A DNA stretch of 64,000 nucleotides from contig NZ_JBMERD010000012.1 in the NCBI RefSeq assembly GCF_048820935.1, forward strand, positions 33,688 to 97,687, written 5' to 3'. The translations under genes and the position numbers were made by a program. Of this stretch, positions 26,012 to 33,606 are shown piece by piece. Positions within the stretch are counted from its first letter, which is position 1. The number at the start of each line of letters is the position of its first letter. The notes beneath the pieces were generated by a model. The model was not told the DNA's origin. It ran no database searches and saw only the letters and a list, made by a program, of their open reading frames with translations. This DNA comes from Algicoccus sp048820935 (GTDB lineage: Bacteria; Pseudomonadota; Gammaproteobacteria; Burkholderiales; Burkholderiaceae_B).

Positions 26012-27421
26012 TTAACGCAACAGCACTTTGCCTGGGTTCATCAAACCTTTTGGATCCAGTGCATCTTTGATTGACCACATGAGGGCTAGCTCGACTGGAT
26101 CTTTATAACGCGGCATTTCCTCAACCTTCATTTGTCCAATACCGTGTTCCGCACTAATCGAACCGCCAAATTCGTGCACTCGGTCATGAACTATTTTGTA
26201 AACCGCACTTTGCTGCGCAAGGAACTCATCATCCGAATGCTCAGGTGATGCGCCCACGTTGTAGTGGAGGTTACCGTCGCCCAAATGCCCAAACACGATG
26301 TTTTTAACACCCGGAAATTGTGCTTGCAGGATCGCGTTTGTTGTTTCCACAAACTCGGCAATACGCGAAATCGGAACTGAAATATCGTGTTTCACGCTTT
26401 TACCCATCCCAGCCTCAGTCAACGGAATGCTTTCACGCAAGTGCCACAGTGCCTTACTCTGACTCACGGATTCCGCAATCGCCGCATCAATCACCACACC
26501 ATCTTCAATGGCTTGCCCCAAGACTTCTTCAAAACGTGCTTGCGCATGTTCAGCACTTTCACTGTCTGAAAGCTCTAGCAAAGCAAACCAAGGCGCATCG
26601 CGTGATTCTGACTCAAACGGCAAACGCTGATCGGGGAAGCACTCGACCACCGCTTTCAATACATCGCCCGCCATCACTTCAAAACCGGTCAGTGCCGCCC
26701 CAAAACCAGCGCGTGCCCGCGACAACATGGTCACGGCATCAGTCAGGTTGTTAAACGCCAGCATGGCTGTGCGTTGAGCGACTGGCAATGGATATAGCTT
26801 GAGTGTTGCAGCGGTGATAATGCCTAACGTGCCCTCACTACCGATATATAGGTCACGAAGGTCATACCCCGTATTGTTCTTACGCAAACCGCGCAAACCG
26901 TGCCAGATTTCACCTTGAGCAGTCACGACTTCAAGCCCAAGCGCCAAATCCCGTGTATTGCCATAACGTAATACCTGAGTACCCCCTGCGTTCGTTGCCA
27001 AGTTTCCACCAATGGTGCAGCTACCTTCAGCAGCCAGACTCAATGGAAACAAACGCCCTGCTTCGCGAGCCGCTTCTTGCAAATTCTGAAGCACGTACCC
27101 GGCTTCGACTGTGATCGTATCGTTGGCGGTATCGATTTCTCGTATCCGGTTTAAACGACCAGTCGAGATCATCACCGCTGTCCCAGAGTCATCGGGCGTC
27201 GCCGCACCACACATTCCGGTATTACCACCAACTGTGACAATCGGTATATCGTTGTCATAACAAAGTTTGACCACTTGCGCGACTTCTTCCGTATTTGCAG
27301 GTCGTACGACTGCCAATGCCTTACCCACATAGCGCTTGCGCCAATCAATCAGATACGGCGCTGCCTCTTCGCCGGTCAGTACATGTTCTGCGCCCACAAT
27401 CGCCTGTAATTTTGTTTTCAA
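26012..27421 (-). CDS. FAD-linked oxidase, glycolate/D-lactate dehydrogenase type (GlcD-like)
   Basis: This is a 469-residue flavoprotein with the FAD_binding_4 (PCMH) domain (VVRPANTEEVAQVV, TVGGNTGMCGAATPDDSGTA, FPLSLAAEGSCTIGGNLATN) and the C-terminal FAD-linked oxidase domain ending in GSISAEHGIGQMKVEEMP and DALDPKGLMNPGKVL. Such enzymes oxidise D-2-hydroxy acids and pass electrons to quinones or cytochromes. The start is taken as the TTG at 27421 because AGGAG lies 7 bases upstream and the protein then begins at the usual family position (KTKLQAIVGAEHVL); an ATG 63 codons further upstream adds non-family sequence. It is divergent from the phosphomannomutase gene. The substrate is uncertain. 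Confidence 0.88.
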   Translation of the reverse strand: MKTKLQAIVGAEHVLTGEEAAPYLIDWRKRYVGKALAVVRPANTEEVAQVVKLCYDNDIPIVTVGGNTGMCGAATPDDSGTAVMISTGRLNRIREIDTANDTITVEAGYVLQNLQEAAREAGRLFPLSLAAEGSCTIGGNLATNAGGTQVLRYGNTRDLALGLEVVTAQGEIWHGLRGLRKNNTGYDLRDLYIGSEGTLGIITAATLKLYPLPVAQRTAMLAFNNLTDAVTMLSRARAGFGAALTGFEVMAGDVLKAVVECFPDQRLPFESESRDAPWFALLELSDSESAEHAQARFEEVLGQAIEDGVVIDAAIAESVSQSKALWHLRESIPLTEAGMGKSVKHDISVPISRIAEFVETTNAILQAQFPGVKNIVFGHLGDGNLHYNVGASPEHSDDEFLAQQSAVYKIVHDRVHEFGGSISAEHGIGQMKVEEMPRYKDPVELALMWSIKDALDPKGLMNPGKVLLR

Positions 27422-27604
27422 CCCAACACTCCTGTTCAACGTTTCTTTAGTCGCTTTCGCGCTGTTAGATATGTACACAATCTCATTTTTCTCATCACCA
27501 AAACTCGGGCTGTCGCGTTCATTCCGCAACAAGCAGGTGCTACTCTGCCATAATACCCCCGAAGTCAGGCTCTGCAACATATCTCTAAACGGGTACTTTA
27601 CGCT

Positions 27605-28996
27605 ATGCAAACTCCTCCAGTAAACGTTTTACCGAATCATGTTTTTAAAGCATATGACATCCGCGGCATTGTGCCTGATGAACTTAATGCTGATTTTGCG
27701 CGACGATTAGGTCAAGCACTCGCGGCCAAAGCTCGGGAAGCTGGCGTTAAATCGGTGGTGATTGGCTATGACGGACGCCTCAGTAGCCCATCGTTGAGTC
27801 AAGCGCTTGCACAAGGTATTCATGAGGGCGGCCTAGACACCCTAGACATCGGGCAGGTCCCAACACCGCTTGTTTATTACGCCGCTCACACATGCGGAGC
27901 TGGCACAGGCGTTGCGATCACGGGCAGTCACAACCCACCCCAATACAACGGTTTTAAAATGATGGTAGCTGGCGTCACACTATATGGCGACAGCATTCAA
28001 GACTTATTAAAGCGCATGCAACAAGGCACCACGCCTGCCGGCACTCTGGGTCAGAGTCGTGTTTACGATGCAGTCACGCCTTACCTAGAGACCATCACCC
28101 AAGACATTAAACTCGCACGTCCAATGCGCATCGCCGTCGATTGTGGCAATGGCGTAGCCGGCAGTATTGCACCTACGTTGTTTCGTCAGCTAGGCTGCGA
28201 AGTCATCGAACTCTTTTGTGAAGTCGATGGGACATTTCCAAACCACCATCCCGACCCCGCAGACCCTGACAATCTGCAAGACTTGATTGCAGCTGTACAA
28301 ACGCATGATTGCGATTTAGGGCTAGCTTTTGACGGCGATGGTGACCGACTCGGTGTGGTCACCCGTTCTGGTGAAATCATCTGGCCCGATCGACAAATGA
28401 TTTTGTTTGCTCAAGACATTATTTCGCGTCATCCTGGCTGTGAAATCCTGTTTGACGTCAAATGCTCACGCCAACTTGCCGTAGCCATTGAGCAAGCAGG
28501 CGGCAAAGCCACAATGTGGCGCACAGGTCACTCACTCATCAAAGCTAAACTTAAAGAGACTGGCGCACCGCTCGCAGGTGAAATGAGTGGGCACATTTTC
28601 TTTCAAGAGCGGTGGTTTGGTTTTGATGATGGGCTATACACAGGTGCACGATTACTAGAGATCCTCAGCCGCCATCCGGATGCGAGCCAAGTCCTTGAAT
28701 CTTTGCCCAACGCTTACTCGACACCAGAATTAAAAATCGAAATGCAAGAAGGCGAACCTGCACGCGTCATTGAGGCACTGCAGGCCGATACCGATTTCGT
28801 GAGCGCACAGCTCACCACAATCGATGGCGTGCGTGCTGATTACAACGATGGCTTTGGCCTAGCCCGCGCTTCGAACACAACGCCTGTGATTGTTTTACGG
28901 TTTGAAGGGGATACGCCTGAAGCACTCGAGCGCGTTCAGGATGTCTTTCGTCAAAAACTAAAACGTCTAATTCCCAACGCCCTATTACCTTTTTAA
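27605..28996 (+). CDS. Phosphomannomutase/phosphoglucomutase (ManB/AlgC type)
   Basis: This 463-residue alpha-D-phosphohexomutase interconverts hexose 1- and 6-phosphates for sugar-nucleotide synthesis. The active-site serine lies in GVAITGSHNPPQYNGFK (about 99-115), the magnesium loop is LAFDGDGDRLGVV (about 240-252), the sugar-binding loop GEMSGHIFF (about 326-334), and the phosphate-binding loop RASNTTPVIVLRFEG is near the C-terminus. The N-terminus FKAYDIRGIVPDELN is typical. It lies 30 bp ahead of pgi, so the two sugar-phosphate enzymes probably form an operon. Confidence 0.95.
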   Translation: MQTPPVNVLPNHVFKAYDIRGIVPDELNADFARRLGQALAAKAREAGVKSVVIGYDGRLSSPSLSQALAQGIHEGGLDTLDIGQVPTPLVYYAAHTCGAGTGVAITGSHNPPQYNGFKMMVAGVTLYGDSIQDLLKRMQQGTTPAGTLGQSRVYDAVTPYLETITQDIKLARPMRIAVDCGNGVAGSIAPTLFRQLGCEVIELFCEVDGTFPNHHPDPADPDNLQDLIAAVQTHDCDLGLAFDGDGDRLGVVTRSGEIIWPDRQMILFAQDIISRHPGCEILFDVKCSRQLAVAIEQAGGKATMWRTGHSLIKAKLKETGAPLAGEMSGHIFFQERWFGFDDGLYTGARLLEILSRHPDASQVLESLPNAYSTPELKIEMQEGEPARVIEALQADTDFVSAQLTTIDGVRADYNDGFGLARASNTTPVIVLRFEGDTPEALERVQDVFRQKLKRLIPNALLPF

Positions 28997-29026
28997 ATAC
29001 AACCAACAGTTTTCTGCGAGCGCCCC

Positions 29027-30589
29027 ATGTCCGGATCACTCTCAATCTCACCCGCATGGCATGAGTTTTTCAATGCCGCACAAGCAGCCACCACAGTGGC
29101 CAATCCGTCCACCCGAATTCTTTCGGCAGCGGGATTAGAGATTGATCTGAGTCTGCAAATTCATACGCCCGAACTCATCACAGCCAGTGAGCAATTACTC
29201 CAATCTTGTGACTTTGAGCGCAAACGCGATGAGCTCTTTGATGGCGCGCTAATTAACTGGACAGAAAACCGTGGCGCCATGCACACGGCCCTGCGAGGTA
29301 GCCGAGCCCCCGAAGCGATCCAGCAACTCGTTCAAACCTCCCTCCAGAAAATGGCGGCGTTTGTAGAGCAAAGCAATCAGCGCAATCAATACACCAACAT
29401 TGTGCACCTTGGCATTGGTGGTAGTGACTGGGGGCCTCGTATGGTTTGGGAAGCCCTGCGCGGACAACGCACCCGGCGCACTTTGCGATTTGCTGCCAAT
29501 ATCGATGCACAAGCCATTACAGCGGCTCTGGATGGGCTGAATCCTCACGATACTTTGTTAGTCATCGCCTCTAAATCTTTCACTACGCTCGAAGCACTGA
29601 CCAATGCCAAACGCGCTTTACAGTGGATGCGAGATGGTGGTGTTCAAGACCCACTGAAACAAACCATTGCGCTAACCGCCAACCCACAAGCCGCTCAAAC
29701 ATTTGGCATTGCATCTGAGCATATTTTTGAGTTCTGGGATTGGGTCGGCGGACGATATTCCGTCTGGTCCAGTATTGGCTTGTCACTGGCACTCGCACTG
29801 GGTTGGCAAACTTTTTCAGACCTTTTACGCGGTGCGCGTGACATGGACACGCATTTTCTGGAAACCCCCACGTTGGTCAATGCACCCGTACAAATGGCAT
29901 TGAGCAGTCTCGTCAACACCACCGCCCTGAACTACAGTTCACAAGTCATCTGTCCTTATGACGCTCGATTGGCTGGCTTTGTAATGTGGCTGCAACAACT
30001 CGAAATGGAGTCTTTGGGCAAATTCGTTGATCGCGACAATCGCTTTATACGCATGAACATCAGCCCTGCCGTGTGGGGCATGCCAGGCACAGATAGCCAA
30101 CATACCTTTTTCCAGTGGTTGCACCAAGATCAACGCGGCGCACCAGTCGACTTTATTATTCGACGTCATGCCGAGTCTGGCCACGACAGCCACCATCAAC
30201 AATTACTAGGAAACTGTCTTGCACAAAGGGCCGCTCTCTGGAAAGGTCAATCACTCGAACAAGCACGCCAGCAACTGTCACAACAAACCAAACTGTCTAC
30301 TCAAGAGATTGAAGCACTCGCCCCCCATCTGATCCATCCCGGCAGACGACCTTCGACACTCATCGTCTTACCAGACCTCAAAGCACATGCTTTGGGTGCC
30401 TTACTGGCCCTGTATGAGCACAAAGTCTTTGCACAAGCAGTGCTGTGGGGAATCAATCCATTTGACCAATGGGGTGTCGAGTTTGGTAAACACCTCGCTC
30501 GACAAATGGTGAACCGAGATACTGCTGTCCTAGATGCTGTGGACACCTCAACCGCCCACTGGCTACAACAACTCGGTTTGTGTGATTAG
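29027..30589 (+). CDS. pgi: Glucose-6-phosphate isomerase
   Basis: This enzyme interconverts glucose 6-phosphate and fructose 6-phosphate. The 520-residue protein shows HLGIGGSDWGPRMV (about 127-140), VIASKSFTTLEALTNA, the signature EFWDWVGGRYSVWSSIGLSLA (about 235-255) and the C-terminal INPFDQWGVEFGKHLA. The active-site glutamate region GMPGTDSQHTFFQWLHQ is intact. It follows the phosphomannomutase gene in the same direction. Confidence 0.97.
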   Translation: MSGSLSISPAWHEFFNAAQAATTVANPSTRILSAAGLEIDLSLQIHTPELITASEQLLQSCDFERKRDELFDGALINWTENRGAMHTALRGSRAPEAIQQLVQTSLQKMAAFVEQSNQRNQYTNIVHLGIGGSDWGPRMVWEALRGQRTRRTLRFAANIDAQAITAALDGLNPHDTLLVIASKSFTTLEALTNAKRALQWMRDGGVQDPLKQTIALTANPQAAQTFGIASEHIFEFWDWVGGRYSVWSSIGLSLALALGWQTFSDLLRGARDMDTHFLETPTLVNAPVQMALSSLVNTTALNYSSQVICPYDARLAGFVMWLQQLEMESLGKFVDRDNRFIRMNISPAVWGMPGTDSQHTFFQWLHQDQRGAPVDFIIRRHAESGHDSHHQQLLGNCLAQRAALWKGQSLEQARQQLSQQTKLSTQEIEALAPHLIHPGRRPSTLIVLPDLKAHALGALLALYEHKVFAQAVLWGINPFDQWGVEFGKHLARQMVNRDTAVLDAVDTSTAHWLQQLGLCD

Positions 30590-30652
30590 ATAGTTTTAAC
30601 CAAAAGAGCGGGACGTGAAATCGTCCCCTAGAGGTTTTCTGATCAAATTGCG

Positions 30653-30686
30653 GGTAAAAAAAAGCCCGAAATCTAGGATTTCGGGC
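30653..30686 (-). terminator. Rho-independent terminator of the small orphan unit
   Basis: On the minus strand GCCCGAAATC pairs perfectly with GATTTCGGGC around a three-base loop and is followed by TTTTTTTT. It terminates leftward transcription. The stop codon of the 36-codon ORF lies in the loop. It may also protect pgi and coq7 from convergent read-through. Confidence 0.85.
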
Positions 30687-30783
30687 CAAATCCACCAAAG
30701 GAGGAGGGTGGAGGAGACAACTTTGCTGAAACAACAACCTTTACAGGTTTTCTGAATTTGAAGCGCATCGTTTTCGCGTTCAT
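30673..30783 (-). CDS. Candidate small basic protein, 36 residues, unrecognised
   Basis: A short frame between pgi and coq7 has every element of a gene: a promoter (30834-30862), an AGGAAA ribosome site about 8 bases before ATG, and a terminator whose loop contains the TAG stop. The peptide begins MNAKTMRFKFRKPVKVVV, rich in lysine and arginine, and ends with a proline-serine-glycine tail (PPPSSFGGFGPKS). There is no signal peptide or membrane segment. I do not recognise it. It could be a small protein, perhaps nucleic-acid or ribosome binding from its charge, or the frame could be incidental within a small regulatory RNA. Confidence 0.5.
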   Translation of the reverse strand: MNAKTMRFKFRKPVKVVVSAKLSPPPSSFGGFGPKS

Positions 30784-30833
30784 CGAAACGTTTCCTAGCA
30801 ACCCAAACCAGATCAGCCATCAGGCTTAAACGA

Positions 30834-30862
30834 ACTATAACAAGCTTTTTTGTGCAACGCAA
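30834..30862 (-). promoter_or_regulatory. Sigma-70-type promoter of the small orphan unit
   Basis: On the minus strand TTGCGT (30857-30862) and TATAGT (30834-30839) are separated by exactly 17 bp. Transcription should start near 30827, about 44 bases before the ATG of the 36-codon ORF, and end at the terminator, giving an RNA of roughly 170-180 nt. Confidence 0.6.
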
Positions 30863-30936
30863 GATTTTTTCTGAAAACTCTCGACAGTGTGTGTGTTTAT
30901 GCAACATTCATCATCCTGCTGCATCGCAACAAAACA

Positions 30937-31608
30937 TCAAACCCAGTAGGCGGTTGACGTCATTACACGAGAGGTTAGCTTCATCAAAGAGGGAATTGGA
31001 TCCATCAAACGTGCAGCACCATGACGTTGTGCAGTTTTTCGGTGCTCTACCTCATCATCACGCATCTGTTCCACAATCTTGCGCGATCGCTCGTCATTGA
31101 CCGGTAATTCTTCCAGGTGCTGATCTAAATGAGCCTCGACCTGTCGTTCAGTTTCCGCCATGAAACCTAAGTTGTAACGTTCAGACGCCGCACTCGCCGC
31201 TAGGCCCATCGCAAAAGAACCGGCATACCAGAACGGTTTAAGGTAACTTGTGCGACTATCGAGTTCTTTAAGTCTATCCTCACACCACACAAGGTGATCC
31301 ACCTCTTCACTGGCCGCTTCTAACAATAAATTGCGTGTCGGTTCACGTTTGGCCATAAACGCTTGTCCCCGATACAAGGCTTGCGCACAAATTTCACCCA
31401 CATGATTCACCCGCATCAAACCCGCCGCATGCCGGCGATCAAAGTCACGTAGACCCGCATCGGCTTCTTCGGTCATCGGACCCGCCGGATTGGGCCGATT
31501 CGCTTGCGCAGTTCCTGATAGCACAGTCAGTGCCGCTGCCACCTCACCCACCACACGCTCAAAAGGCGAATAACGGCGTCGAATCACGTAGTCTCTCTGA
31601 GTTTCCAT
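30937..31608 (-). CDS. coq7: Demethoxyubiquinone hydroxylase Coq7
   Basis: This di-iron monooxygenase carries out the penultimate step of ubiquinone synthesis at the inner membrane. The 223-residue protein carries the iron ligands in MRVNHVGEICAQALY, SEEVDHLVWCEDR and RDDEVEHRKTAQ (ExxH motifs), and the membrane-associating stretch WYAGSFAMGLAASAAS. It is transcribed alone towards the small orphan unit. The AGGAGGA just upstream of the ATG at 31608 is a strong ribosome site. Confidence 0.94.
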   Translation of the reverse strand: METQRDYVIRRRYSPFERVVGEVAAALTVLSGTAQANRPNPAGPMTEEADAGLRDFDRRHAAGLMRVNHVGEICAQALYRGQAFMAKREPTRNLLLEAASEEVDHLVWCEDRLKELDSRTSYLKPFWYAGSFAMGLAASAASERYNLGFMAETERQVEAHLDQHLEELPVNDERSRKIVEQMRDDEVEHRKTAQRHGAARLMDPIPSLMKLTSRVMTSTAYWV

Positions 31609-31835
31609 GGCACATCCTCCTCATTCACAAGCTCACGCAGGATTGAACCGTCACGAAACAACAGCCTGCGTGCATATGCCCATTGTAATGGATAGCCGAC
31701 CAAGGTCTTTTGGCCGCTTTGAGCACTCAGCAACGGTACTCACAAAACACTGAGAATGTCATTGATCTTTTAGGTGTTTTTCGTGCCATCGTTTATGATG
31801 TTCGCTATACCTTCATACCTTCGCGGAGAGAAAGA

Positions 31836-32276
31836 ATGGAATGCACAGTGCAATGGGCTGGTCCCGACACGATGACGTTTTGGACCACAACCGGTTCTGG
31901 CCACACCCTCGCTATGGACGGCGCTCCCGAAGCGGGCGGCCATAACCGCGCACCCCGTCCTATGGAAATGATGCTGGCTGGCGCTGGCGGCTGCAGCTCT
32001 TTTGATGTCGTGTTAATTCTGCAACGTGGACGTCATGATGTCACCGGCTGCACCGTCAAAATCACCAGCGAGCGTGCAACCACTGAGCCCAAGGTTTTTA
32101 CCAAAATCAATATGCACTTCACGGTCACAGGACGCAATATACCGCTGCGTGTCGTTGAGCGTGCAGTCAAACTGTCTTATGACAAATATTGCTCAGCCAC
32201 CGCTATGCTTGGTAAAACAGCTGAGCTCTCTTGGTCTGCCGAAGTCATTGATGAATCCACGGTACCCGCAGAATGA
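31836..32276 (+). CDS. OsmC family protein
   Basis: This is a 146-residue protein of the OsmC/YhfA fold. The start at 31836 follows GGAGAGAAAGA; a longer frame from 31710 has no ribosome site. Recognisable are HNRAPRPMEMMLAGAGGCSS (with the conserved cysteine), FDVVLILQRGRHDVTGCTVK (the second cysteine) and the C-terminal YCSATAMLGKTAELSW. Characterised relatives reduce organic hydroperoxides with the two cysteines, but the YhfA branch, which this resembles, lacks a proven role. The stop overlaps the thyA start (ATGA), so it is the first gene of an OsmC-thyA-folA operon. Confidence 0.88.
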   Translation: MECTVQWAGPDTMTFWTTTGSGHTLAMDGAPEAGGHNRAPRPMEMMLAGAGGCSSFDVVLILQRGRHDVTGCTVKITSERATTEPKVFTKINMHFTVTGRNIPLRVVERAVKLSYDKYCSATAMLGKTAELSWSAEVIDESTVPAE

Positions 32277-33070
32277 ATCTCGAATATGAAAACCTAATGC
32301 GCCATGTTCTGAACCATGGCACAGAAAAAACAGACCGTACAGGCACAGGTACTCTGTCCGTCTTCGGTCATCAGATGCGTTTTGACCTGTCTAAAGGTTT
32401 TCCGTTAATCACCACTAAAAAGCTTCACACACGCAGTATTTTTGTGGAGCTTTTGTGGTTTTTACGGGGCGACTCAAATGTGAAGTGGCTTCAAGACCGC
32501 AATGTCACCATTTGGGATGAATGGGCGCGTGAAGATGGCGATCTGGGTCCCATTTATGGAGTGCAATGGCGTTCTTGGCCGACACCTGATGGTCAACAGA
32601 TTGATCAGATCAGCCAAGTCATCGAACAAATCCGTAGCAACCCAGATTCTCGTCGTCTCATTGTCTCCGCTTGGAATGTCGGGCTCATTGATGAAATGGC
32701 CTTGCCACCGTGTCACGCGTTTTTTCAGTTTTATGTGGCCGATGGCCGGCTGTCATGCCAGCTTTATCAGCGTAGCGCCGATGTCTTTTTAGGTGTGCCA
32801 TTTAACATTGCTAGTTACGCGCTGTTAACCCACATGGTGGCTCAACAGTGCGATTTAGAACCGGGCGACTTCATCTGGACAGGCGGTGATTGCCATCTTT
32901 ATAGCAATCATCTGGAACAGGCACGCGAGCAGTTGTCACGCACACCCTATCCGTTCCCAACCCTTAAAATTGAGCGCAAACCCGCTTCAATCTTTGAGTA
33001 TGAGCTGGAAGACTTTGTCATCGAAGACTACCAGTGTCATCCGCACATTAAAGCGCCGGTTGCCGTATGA
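32273..33070 (+). CDS. thyA: Thymidylate synthase
   Basis: This enzyme makes dTMP from dUMP using methylenetetrahydrofolate. The 265-residue protein matches E. coli ThyA closely: RTGTGTLSVFGHQMRFDL, the catalytic cysteine in MALPPCHAFFQFYV (about 140-153), CQLYQRSADVFLGVPFNIAS and the C-terminal IKAPVAV. Overlaps of ATGA type with both neighbours couple it to the OsmC gene before and folA after. Confidence 0.98.
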   Translation: MNLEYENLMRHVLNHGTEKTDRTGTGTLSVFGHQMRFDLSKGFPLITTKKLHTRSIFVELLWFLRGDSNVKWLQDRNVTIWDEWAREDGDLGPIYGVQWRSWPTPDGQQIDQISQVIEQIRSNPDSRRLIVSAWNVGLIDEMALPPCHAFFQFYVADGRLSCQLYQRSADVFLGVPFNIASYALLTHMVAQQCDLEPGDFIWTGGDCHLYSNHLEQAREQLSRTPYPFPTLKIERKPASIFEYELEDFVIEDYQCHPHIKAPVAV

Positions 33071-33606
33071 GTACCGACATGTCTTCAACCTCGGCTACAA
33101 GCCCACACACCCCAGAAGTTCGCATGGTTGTGGCTTATAGCCAAAACCGCGTCATTGGCAAAGACAACACGTTGATTTGGCGCCTACCGGGTGATTTGCA
33201 GCATTTTAAGCGTCAGACGTTGGGTCACCCTATCATCATGGGTCGTAAAACTTGGGAGTCTCTAGGCAGACCCCTGCCCGGACGTCAGAACATCGTACTC
33301 ACCCGACAGAAAGGCGTGCAATTCGAAGGTGCAACCGTTTTTAGCTCACTCGAAGACGCGTTGGCGCAGTTACAAGATGTGCCCGTGATCTGCATCATCG
33401 GAGGCGCTCAAATCTATGAGCAAGCACTTCCATGGACCGATCAAGTTATTGCCACTGAAGTTCAGGCTGAGTTTGAAGGCGACGCGTTCTTCCCGCCACT
33501 GACACCCGATCAGTGGCGAGAAACCTCAAGACAGGCACAACCACCAGAAAACGGCCTGTCTTACGACTTTGTGACTTACGACCGTATCTCTTCAAAATCA
33601 TCCTGA
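33067..33606 (+). CDS. folA: Dihydrofolate reductase
   Basis: This enzyme regenerates tetrahydrofolate consumed by thymidylate synthase, the product of the overlapping upstream gene. The 179-residue protein has an N-terminal extension of about 18 residues, then VVAYSQNRVIGKDNTLIWRL (residues 21-40), PGDLQHFKRQTLGHPIIMGR, TWESLGRPLPGRQNIVLTR and CIIGGAQIYEQALPW. The end overlaps the convergent gcvP stop by 31 bp. Confidence 0.96.
   Translation: MSTDMSSTSATSPHTPEVRMVVAYSQNRVIGKDNTLIWRLPGDLQHFKRQTLGHPIIMGRKTWESLGRPLPGRQNIVLTRQKGVQFEGATVFSSLEDALAQLQDVPVICIIGGAQIYEQALPWTDQVIATEVQAEFEGDAFFPPLTPDQWRETSRQAQPPENGLSYDFVTYDRISSKSS

Noticed and set aside
30596..30907. 103-codon minus-strand frame between pgi and coq7
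   Set aside because: It begins upstream of the predicted promoter start and runs through the terminator hairpin, so it cannot be the product of the unit. The 36-codon frame fits the signals better.
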